Shown here in pieces: positions 56,011 to 64,000 of a stretch of 64,000 nt of DNA. The notes beneath the pieces are model-generated. The model did not search any database. It had not been told where the DNA came from and saw nothing but the letters and a program-made list of their open reading frames with translations. The stretch is from Solanum dulcamara (taxonomy: Eukaryota; Streptophyta; Magnoliopsida; Solanales; Solanaceae), in assembly GCF_947179165.1 (NCBI RefSeq), contig NC_077240.1:50032501-50096500 (forward strand), in the 5' to 3' direction. Position 1 is the first letter of the stretch, and every line of letters starts with the position of its first letter. A program made the position numbers and the translations under genes.

Positions 56011-56437
56011 ACTTTTATACTTCGGAAAGCCTTCTTAAACTTCTTAAAAGTTGCCACGTGACCCAAATTAGCTACAACACTATCAAGTAACTCTAAGTAA
56101 AAGAGGATGAGATACCCTATTACAGGGAAGGTTGGAAATAGGGCTATAAGGCTTTGAGATGAGTTGGGGGCCAAAATAACAAGTCGTGGGACTCGACTTA
56201 CTTGTGTAAGCTACAAACTTGGACGTCTTACATACTTGAGCTACTGGAGTACATGTTGAGCTTACATAGAAAGGATTACGTAGGTTCTTAAACTGAGACG
56301 AGATTATGAACCCATGGAAGAGGCGGAAGGAGGCGTAGCACCTACTCGGAAGCAAGTAGGTGATGAACCTACTTGGACTAAGTACGTGATGCACCTACTT
56401 GGACCAAGTGGGGGACACACCTAGTCGGCATGGACCC

Positions 56438-56459
56438 CATGCTGCCACGTGGCAGCATG
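56438..56459 (+). promoter_or_regulatory. 22-bp perfect palindrome centred on a G-box
   Basis: The arms CATGCTGCCAC/GTGGCAGCATG form a perfect 22-bp palindrome around CACGTG, ~95 bp upstream of the TATA-like tatatatg (~56549). A slightly decayed form (ctgccacgtggcag) is in the M 5' LTR near 39885. It suits binding by a bZIP or bHLH dimer. Confidence 0.6.
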
Positions 56460-58240
56460 TGATTGGGCACATGGTTGAGGTGGAACCCTAGGAGGATGTC
56501 ACGTATCACCCCTAGGGTATGCCATATGTAACCTCCTAAGGAGGTGTATATATGTACGTTATGCTGAAATATGCTTCATTTTAAGCATATTATCCTTGAA
56601 AAAAGAAAGAGGAAAACGTGAGGGAGCAAGGAAAGGAAGCTACGGGTTTGGCCTAGGCAAGGTAAGCCTCCGACTTTCGCTCCATGAATTAATTATTTAA
56701 GGTATCCTACGGTGATATAGCGATATTTAATAATGTAAATTGCTTATTTGAGCCAGCGGAGAAGTGATACAAACAGTCCACTACTTTTCACAACCTTAAG
56801 GAACTTCCGAGGGGAGTTTTTGTAAGCTTTGGCCAATTTCGGGAAAGGTAAGGGTCTTCCTTTCAAAGTGGAGTTAATAATGTTTTTATGGAGTGTATTA
56901 CGTGTCTTAAAAGAAGCTGGAAGTACGAAAATTTCATAAGTATACTCGGTGTTAGAAATAAACTAAATTGAAGTTGTTCTAGCCGAGTTAAAGTTGTTAA
57001 GATTGTATAGTGTTGTTGTGCTTATGGTGTTGTATTTGGAGATGGTTTTATGTATTGTTTCAGGTCTGGAACGTGGGTCAAACGAGGTGTGGGTGCTTCT
57101 GGTTTCAGCCACCTAACCCTCCGTTCCACATAGTTAAAGATATTACGGATTAACGATTGAAAACCCTATTTTGGTATCGTAGTTTTAAGCGAGTTGTTTG
57201 GAGTTTGTGTTGCGAAGTGTTGGAGTGTTTTACTTGTATGTAAGATGCTGATTGTTGTTGTTGGTTGCCTGTAGTAATTGAGTATTTAATTGGAAGTTTG
57301 GATAGGGCAAGTTATAAAGGAAGTGCTACCCAATTTCCGTTAACTTCTTAACCGATTAACAAACTACTTGAGAAAGGCACATAAGGAAATGATTCCTATG
57401 GATGATTGGTTATAGTTTGAGAAGCTGGAAAGTTGAAGGTTATTAATGTTAGTATTACCTTCGTGTCAAATAGGTTTAGAAGGCGATGAAGCAAGAGTGG
57501 TTACGATTACTCTATAAAAGGTATGTGAAGCTTTCTCTTGGCATATTTTTGGCATAGGTATGTAAAGCTATCTTTCTCTTATTTTGGCATGCCTTCAAGT
57601 TAAGTAGTGAATAATATGAGCTTAAGGGTAAATCTACTCATAAATGTCAAGCGTAATTCATGACCTTTATTTACTTCTTAATAAAAGTACTCTTACAGTA
57701 ATTGAACTAGGGCTTCTCAAGCCTTCCATACGTTAGGAAGTGAGGAGTATGTAAAGCCTATCTCTCCTTTATTTTGGCATGCCTTAGTCTCAAGTGGATT
57801 GTGTATGTAATATGGGAATAATTTCATTCATAGAACCGTGAGTAGGGTTCGTCAATCTTATTCACTTCTCGATATTAGAACTCCTGCGATAGTTGAGTTA
57901 TACATTTATAAGTCTTCTACATGGCAAAAAGTCATACACGTGAAGCCTATCCCTTCCTTCTCTTGAAATAATTTAAGGTAAGTGAAGGGATATATGCTAT
58001 GAGTTAAAGGTGATTCCATTTATAGGTTCCAGGTGTAACTCATGACTTGTACTCACTCTCAAATGATGAGGGTCTTAAAGTAGTTGAACTACGACCCTCG
58101 AATCTTCTATACACTGAATAGTGATTGGATGCATAAGCTCTTATACCTAGTGGCTATTAGGTATACTTTGTAGTGATAGGTGAGACATGTTTGTTATGTT
58201 ACCAAGTTTTACGTGCACATATATGCATTGTAATATATAT

Positions 58241-58505
58241 GGATCGGGCCGAACGTACCTCGGCATATTTTATGATATAAGGATACGGACGAATGTACCT
58301 CGACATATTTTATGATATAAGGATCGGGCCGAACGTACCTCGGCATATTTTGCTATACAGGGATCAGTCCGTACGTTCCACAGCATATTGCATTATATAT
58401 AGATTGGGACGTACGTTCCTCGGCATCATTATACTATATATGGATTGGGATGAACGCTCCTCGATACTAACCTGTTATATATATGGATCAGGCTAGACGT
58501 TCCAC
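58241..58505 (+). repeat. 40-bp minisatellite in LTR E, about seven units
   Basis: Units start at 58241, 58281, 58321, 58361, 58401, 58442 and ~58485. The consensus begins ggatcgggccgaacgtacct and ends with a cggcatatt...atataa-like half. Most units contain GCCGA...TCGGC arms around ACGT. LTR L has two units and M about one. Confidence 0.9.
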
Positions 58506-58712
58506 ACCGCTAATAGTATGCATATGCCTATGATGATGAAATGATGCATTTGTAACACTGAGTCCCCGAGAGGACCAGATACGATATATGATAATGGTAT
58601 ACATGACCTTATTTTGTAAGGTGCAAGTACAGTACTCTGTTAAATGTTATACTTGTCCTCTGCATCACTATGGCAATTATAATTTCCTTATGATGTTTTG
58701 TACTTTACATAC

Positions 58713-58752
58713 TCAGTAGATATATCGTACTGACCCCCCTTTCTTCGGGGGG
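58713..58752 (+). other. Conserved double hairpin in LTR E
   Basis: TCAGTAG (58713-58719), 7 nt, GTACTGA (58727-58733), then perfect CCCCCC (58734-58739), TTTCTTC, GGGGGG (58747-58752). Only the loop-closing pair of the first stem is lost. Confidence 0.65.
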
Positions 58753-59217
58753 CTGCATTCATGCCCGCAGGTACAAACACAGGTTTTGGGAGTCTGCCAG
58801 CTTAGGATTCTGCTCAGCCAGTTTGGAAGAAGCTCCATTATATCGGAGTCGAGTTTTTGGTACTCAGTATTTGATGTATATACTTGCTTATTCAGGGGTA
58901 CGGTGGGAGACCTGTACCGCCATATGATACAGTTAATTCTTTTAGAGGTCGGTAGACATGTGTATGTGGGTTATTTGTGAGTATGTCATGTTATATATGT
59001 TATTATGCTATGGAATCTTTGTCGGCTTGTGTGCCCTTTCCTGTCATGATATAGGTGAAAGAGGCGACAAGTATATGAAAAAGTTTTTGACCCATTCGGG
59101 TTTTTGTGTATAGTGTCACATCACACATTGTTCAACTTGAGTATAGCTGATAGATATGCATAAGAGGGTCCAGGTCGTACCCCAGTCGCGGCCTACAAAG
59201 TTGGGTCATGACAGAAG

Positions 59218-59230
59218 TAGTATTAGAGCA
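59218..59230 (+). other. Primer binding site after LTR E
   Basis: TAGTATTAGAGCA, two C-to-T/G-to-A type changes from TGGTATCAGAGCA, 4 bp after the LTR. Confidence 0.8.
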
Positions 59231-59453
59231 GTTTGTCCTTGGATTATCTACAGACTTTGTCTAGTAGAGACTTGTCTATCGGTGTGTTGTGCACCATATC
59301 TATAGATAGGAGGCTACAGGATATTTAAGATGATACTTTTCTTTCATATCTAAGATCGTGAGATAGAACCAAGTCATAGGGAATGAAATTCCTCATACTA
59401 ACCTATGATTTTAGCAAGAGGACAACATCGATAGAAGAAAGTAACTGACATAT
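59231..59453 (+). mobile_element. Leader of the LTR E element, part 1
   Basis: Matches the M leader next to its PBS (gtctagtagagact, atcggtgtgttg, ataggaggctacagg, aggacaacatcgatag). It contains TACTAAC shortly before ATTTTAG (59411-59414), resembling a branch point and acceptor. It ends with CATAT, the TSD of LTR F. Confidence 0.8.
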
Positions 59454-59794
59454 TGTTATACCCCGTACCTTTATGCTTCAGAACATCTTCTTAAGCTTCT
59501 TGAAAGTTGTCCCGTGACCCAGATTATCTATAACATGATTAAATAACTCTAAGGAAGGGAGGACGTGACGCCCCTTAAGGGTGAAGGTTGGAAATAGGTC
59601 TATAAGGATTTGAAACGAATTGGAGGCCAAAATAACAAGTCATAGGACTCGACTTACTTACGTAAGCTACCAACTTGGACGAATTACATAACTAATCCAC
59701 TGGAGTATATGTTGAGCTTACGTAGCAAGGATTACATAGCCTTCTAAAGTAAGATGAGATTACGAACCCACAGGAGAGGCGGAAGGAGGCATAG

Positions 59795-59884
59795 CACCTA
59801 CTCGGACCAAGTAGGTGATGCACCTACTTTGACTAAGTAGGTGATGCACCTACTTGGACCAAGTAGGTGACACACCTACTTGAG
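59795..59884 (+). repeat. 26-bp inverted-repeat array in LTR F
   Basis: Units start at 59795, 59821, 59847 and (partial) 59873. Each unit holds CACCTACT at its start and AAGTAGGTG near its end, so neighbouring units form 9-bp palindromic arms AAGTAGGTG/CACCTACTT. Shorter or decayed versions stand at 1087, 3169, 32255, 39908 and 56345. Confidence 0.9.
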
Positions 59885-59978
59885 ATGGGTCCCACATCAC
59901 CACATGGTAGCATGTAATTGGTTGCATGAGGTGACGTGGCTGCCTAAGGGTGTGACACATGTCACTCTTAGGGACTGC

Positions 59979-60014
59979 CACGTGTCACTCTCCTAAAAGG
60001 CATATATATATGTA
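59979..60014 (+). promoter_or_regulatory. LTR F G-box and TATA
   Basis: CACGTG at 59979-59984 and (TA)n at 60003-60013, 19 bp apart. Nearby CACATG forms (59957) look like decayed G-boxes. A donor-like GAG|GTAAGT lies ~105 bp after the TATA. Confidence 0.5.
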
Positions 60015-60884
60015 TCGATGACTAGAAACTTCATTGTTCATCCTTTGCTACACTTAAAAATTGAGAGAAAAGTTAAGAGGGAGAACAGAGGAGCTACGGC
60101 AGCACCTAGAATGAGGTAAGTCTCCAATTTTTTTCCATCAATTAATTATCTACGGTATTCCCCAACTAAGTGGAGGCGTATATATGTATGTTACGATGCC
60201 TACGGAACCATATTTTCAGTTCTACACTTGGAAAACTAAGAGAAACTTAAAGAGAAAATGCTAGGGAACATACCCATTTTTGGAGGGGACAGTTGTCAGT
60301 AATATTAGTATAACTTCTTGTGTATAGCTTCGTTTAGGGTGATTCAATATGTTTTGGAAAGGTATTTCATAGGTATATAACTTTCATTCATACTTTCAAA
60401 TCCATTTTTGCTTTTAGATTCTCGAAAAATGGTGATGAAGTGTAGAGGAGGTACTGCCCAGATTTTGGTTTTAGAAATTCTACAAGTACTGCTGTTGGTA
60501 TTTTGGACATATCATTTTGTACAAAATTTCTGTGGGGTTAATTCTAAATTGTATGCAACCCTAAGACACATGTATATAACGATTGAGGACACGAATCCTG
60601 TTTCCTTCAATTACCCCTTCAAAACTAAGCGACAATACAAGACAGTAGGCGATCCAGAATTCACGTTTTGATAGCTTTGGCGAGTTTTTGCCAATTTTGG
60701 GAAAGGTAAGGTATTTCCTTTCAATTTGAATTTTATGGTGTTGTTATATGATGTATTAAACCCCTTGTATGATGCTGGAAGTTTAAGCCTGAAAGTAGTC
60801 AACCTATTATTCTCGAGCCTGCTATATAGTTAATAGTAAGTGGAGATACAAGCTCCTTTTCTTGAAGGCTCTGAAATGATCAAT

Positions 60885-60966
60885 GTCTCTAATTGCATAA
60901 CTGTGTCTCTGATTGCATAACCGTGTCTCTGATTGCATAAACCATGTTTCTAATTGCATAAGCTAT
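60885..60966 (+). repeat. 20-21-bp tandem repeat, four units
   Basis: Units of gtctctgattgcataac type start at 60885, 60905, 60925 and 60946. Not seen in the other LTRs of the family. Confidence 0.85.
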
Positions 60967-61584
60967 GTAGCATTGTCTTGATGCATGTCTGTGATTCCTG
61001 ATGCCCCAATTGATGTAACCCCTAATGACATCTAAAGGGCACTTCGGATGAGTACCTTCCTGGTCTTTAGGTGATGGTTCACTTGAGTATTTCATTGAGT
61101 CTCAGAGGGTGAATTAGCTGCATATAGTTTCTCATTACTCTACTCGTGCATGCTGTAACCCTTCTTTCTTCGCATCGTATGATGGGCCGGATATTATGTC
61201 AAGCACAGCTTTACTACTTCTTTCACCGCATCCCGGGCCGGATGTGTATAGTTCCACGCATGAGGAGACGATGTCGTACGTTAGGTGTGATAAATGTTAT
61301 ATGTTATGACGATACGATTATTCATCGAGTCCCATGCTGGCTGTAATATGATAGTATATATGGCGAAATAAGGAAGGAACATTGAGTCCCTCCTTATAGG
61401 GCCGGGTACGGTATGTATATTATGATGGTACGCTATAGACGTACACCACTCCATTCACGGAGTCCCTCACTAAAGGGGCCGGATACTTTATGTAGGCATG
61501 CATATAAGATTAGAGTGATACATTTGCGACCCCGAGCCCTGTAGTGAACCGGATGTAATATAATGACATACATGATAAGATTAT

Positions 61585-61644
61585 ACCATATACGATGATA
61601 TGATACCGTATACGATGATATGATACCGTATACAATGCTATGAT
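61585..61644 (+). repeat. 20-bp tandem repeat, three units
   Basis: accRtatacgatgatatgat repeats at 61585, 61605 and 61625; the last is slightly changed. It lies in the region where LTR J has its 50-bp array, whose units share the gatgatatgat end. Confidence 0.85.
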
Positions 61645-61791
61645 AAAATAAAATACATGATGATATGATGACATGTGAATATGAGAAAATGCTTAAGTTG
61701 CAGGTACAGTAATTCGTTAAGTTGTTATACTTGTCCCCTGCATCCCTATTTCAGTTACGGACTCAGTTACGATGTGTTATGCTTTACATAC

Positions 61792-61834
61792 TCAATACAT
61801 ATATCGTACTGATCCCCTTTTTTTCTCGGGGGGC
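61792..61834 (+). other. Conserved double hairpin in LTR F
   Basis: TCAATAC (61792-61798), 7 nt, GTACTGA (61806-61812), then tcccc (61813-61817) and gggggg (about 61829-61834). Stem 1 has one A-C mismatch. Confidence 0.6.
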
Positions 61835-62314
61835 TGCATTTCATGCCCGTAGGTATAGATGCTCATTTTGGATATCTATTAGCTTAGGAGTTACTCTCAG
61901 CTATGTTGAAAGTGTTCCACTATTCTGGAGGCTAATTTTTGATACTGGTCATTTGATGTATATATTTATTTATGCAGGTGTACGGCGGGGGCCCTGTCCC
62001 GCCATATTATGCAGTTATTACTTTTAGAGGTCTATAGACATCTGTGTGAGGGTTATTTATAAGTGCGTTACAGTTGTGCTCATATGACATATTGCAAATG
62101 TTTTCATGGTATGGCAGCCTCATCGGCTCGCGTGCCCTTTCCTGTTATGATACAGGTGAATGAGGCTATAGGTTTATGAAAAAACGTTTTTGACCCATTG
62201 GAGTTTATGTATAGTATCACTTTGTTCATAGTTCAAGTTGACTACAACTGATAGGTAGGTATATGGGGGTCCAGATAGGACCCCAGTTGAGACCTACGGG
62301 GTTGGTTCATGACA

Positions 62315-62888
62315 CATATAAAGTTGAAAAATGAAAGGAAAGGTAAACAGAAAAGTGCAATAGGTTCAGTTCAAGTGGACATATGAGGTAAGTCCATTTC
62401 CATATTGTTAATTGTGGGCACCCTGTGAGGCTGCGATATGATATGAAGTGAATATATATATATTGTCCCTGTGAGGCATTATTGGCATTTTCTTCGTGCA
62501 GGTATTGAGATAGCAAGAAATACAGAGGAAACTCTGCCCAAATTTTCCTAGAAATAAAAGGAGAAGTAGATACAAGGTTGTAGTATGCCTTACCCATAAT
62601 AAGGATGAGATCTGACTAAACTACGAGTATGGCTGACCTCGAGAAATGAGTTAATTATTGAATTAATGGCAATAGAAATTTGGAGGTCTATACTGGTATG
62701 GTAGAACGAAGTCGGAAAAGACTTATAATCCAAAGAAGATGATTTAGAGAAGACTGATAAATTTGGATAGAATGATATATTAAGGCACCAACTGAATTGA
62801 TACACAGGGATAGACTATGACGAGTTATAGTTAAAAAGAGTAAATGTATAATTAAGACAAGAGTACAAGGGGAAAAATGGTGACGGAT
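62315..62888 (+). mobile_element. Leader of the LTR E element, part 2
   Basis: After the second CATAT the leader resumes: aaagttgaaaaatgaaaggaa, gaggcattattggcattttc, gtgcaggtattgagatagc and gaggaaactctgccc, all with counterparts in the M leader (reverse strand 36280-36640). No gag start or coding domain is recognisable by 62888, where LTR G begins. Confidence 0.75.
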
Positions 62889-64000
62889 TGTCACGACCCA
62901 ACCCCGTGGGCCGTGACTAGTGCCCAATTTTGAGCACCCAAACGTACCCTTATCCCAAATTAGTCTATTTTTTTTTGAATAAACCAATGTAGTGATTAGT
63001 AGAAATTGCTAAATATATCATAAAAGTAGATATACGCACGAGAGTTGAAAGGTTGTCACAAAACACACAAAAATCCAAACCATATATACAAAACCCACAA
63101 CATAACTCTGTCTACAGACCTCTACAGATGATAGCATAGTCATACGACGGGATAGGGCCCCGTCGTACCCCTGACCAACATATCTAAATATACAGAGATA
63201 AAGTCAGTACCAAAATACAAGCTCCGAACAAGGGAGCACTATCAACGACGCAGCAAATATCCTAAACAGGTGGATCAGCAAATCGAACTTCGGTACCTGC
63301 GGGCATGTAACGCAGCCCCCCCGAAGAAAGGGGGTCAGTACGAAAAATGTACCGAATATGTAAAGTATGAATTGTAATAAATAAAATCATAATCTGAATA
63401 GTATGTGCAGAAAATAAAATAAATGTTCAGAATTTCAAAATACTTTTCATAATCCCAAATCATATATGCAAATACATATGTCGTATCCGGCCCCATTTTA
63501 TGGGACTCGGTGAACAAAACGTGATCGCCCTCCTGTCATTGGCGCCACAACACATCATAACATCAGAGTAGGGAATATCTCCGTAACAAATCATATCATA
63601 TCAGATGGCCATATCAAATCATATCATATCACAAACATATATGTACATGGCACAGCATAACTCCGTGGCATAACATTTACCACCCCATGTACATGTCATA
63701 CCTGCCCCCTCACGTCGGGACACGGCGAATAATGCAGAGAAATACGCACGAAAACATATCCTGGCCCAGGCTCAGTGAAAGAAGCATTGAGGCATCCACG
63801 AGTGGAGTAGTGAGAAACTAAATGCAATTTAAATTACAAAACATTTATACAAACTCAATGGCATAATTTCAATAACAAAACATAAAAGGAAACTTGAATA
63901 ATAATAATAATACAAGTACTTCCAATATCACAATAGTCTACATAAAAATAGTATTTTCCAAATCGCCTCCGTACTTTCAAAATATATTATGGAAATTAAC
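62889..64000 (-). mobile_element. LTR G (long-LTR gypsy family), partial
   Basis: It starts on the plus strand TGTCACGACCCAACCCCGTGGG, the reversed LTR end, and runs off the window. It has the double hairpin (63316-63355) and the reversed tcggtga/ccggcccc unit (~63485-63510). ACGGAT precedes it; the TSD cannot be checked. It could be a solo LTR or the edge of a complete element. Confidence 0.85.
63316..63355 (-). other. Conserved double hairpin in LTR G
   Basis: C7 (63316-63322), 7 nt, G5 (63330-63334), TCAGTAC (63335-63341), 7 nt, GTACCGA (63349-63355). The change in the last arm still pairs as G-U on the element's RNA strand. Confidence 0.65.

Larger units (their letters stand above)
56011..59213 (+). 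mobile_element. LTR E (long-LTR gypsy family), 5' LTR of a truncated element
   Basis: It begins acttttatacttcgg, equivalent to ~12 bp inside the LTR start (F: TGTTATACCCCGTACC), and ends GGGTCATGACA at 59213. A PBS (59218) and the same leader as M follow, so it is a 5' LTR with its extreme end lost. Contents in order: CAAGTAGGTG arms (56345-56405), the G-box palindrome, a TATA near 56550, donor AAG|GTAAGC (56662), the 40-bp minisatellite, the double hairpin (58713-58752). Confidence 0.9.
59454..62314 (+). mobile_element. Solo LTR F (long-LTR gypsy family)
   Basis: It starts TGTTATACCCC and ends GGTTCATGACA, 2.86 kb, with exact TSD CATAT (59449-59453 and 62315-62319). The E leader continues after it. 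It contains the 26-bp inverted-repeat array (59795-59884), CACGTG (59979), TATATATATATG (60003), a consensus donor GAG|GTAAGT (60116), a 20-bp repeat (60885-60966), a second 20-bp repeat (61585-61644) and the double hairpin. The terminal TG and CA are intact. Confidence 0.95.

Noticed and set aside
58241..58505. Regular direct repeats as a CRISPR array
   Set aside because: Units are contiguous 40-mers without unique spacers, in a plant LTR; the same applies to the 50-, 55- and 26-bp arrays.
1..64000. Host protein genes or tRNA genes
   Set aside because: All recognisable coding text belongs to gag-pol of LTR elements. I saw no tRNA-like cloverleaf or A/B box pair, and short open frames elsewhere lie inside LTRs.

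Overview
The window is plant nuclear repeat DNA with no host gene that I can support. Everything recognisable is LTR retrotransposon: Ty3/gypsy elements with gag, aspartic protease, reverse transcriptase (RT), RNase H, integrase and, in some, a C-terminal chromodomain, plus one small Ty1/copia scrap. The long LTRs (about 2 to 3.7 kb), TGGTATCAGAGC-type primer binding sites (PBS) and chromodomain ends point to chromoviruses of the Tekay/Del type. LTR ends such as TGTCACGACCCAACC and the pol style resemble elements I know from Solanaceae. The Solanaceae assignment is inference from memory, and pericentromeric heterochromatin is the likely setting.

Letters are my own labels. 1-1465: LTR fragment H (-). 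1466-14329: element I (-), with H and solo LTR J (2756-6496, +) inserted in its 3' LTR; internal region 7045-11191; 5' LTR 11192-14329. 14330-15104: Ty1/copia RT scrap and unassigned DNA. 15105-18127: solo LTR K (-), same family as I. 18137-44431: element D (+), split in gag by element A (20710-41259, +). A is itself split in RT by solo LTR L (25007-28600, -) and in RNase H by the complete element M (29202-40320, -). 44432-47822: element B (+), inserted in the 3' leader of D and cut in gag by element C (47823-56010, +). 56011-59213: LTR E (+), joined to C by a truncating junction; the E leader holds solo LTR F (59454-62314, +). 62889-64000: LTR G (-), running off the window.

The nest is supported by target-site duplications (TSDs): ATCTT around M, TTTCA around L and CATAT around F are exact; those of A, J and K are near matches. 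Reading frames re-join across the insertions: the RT of A continues from 25006 to 28606, and its RNase H from 29201 to 40326. All coding regions carry stops, frameshifts or deletions, many of the C-to-T or G-to-A type expected of methylated DNA.

The most interesting signals lie in non-coding parts. The D/A/B/C group shows a splice-donor motif in the LTR and a branch point plus acceptor directly before the gag ATG, so a putative leader intron would remove the PBS. The long-LTR group (H, J, L, M, E, F, G) carries G-box arrays next to a TATA box, a 26-bp inverted-repeat array, and two adjacent RNA-type hairpins present in all seven copies that cover the region. LTRs of each family carry minisatellites (40, 50 and 55 bp units) of varying copy number. 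Element M contains a 120-bp 5S rRNA-like sequence, antisense to the element.
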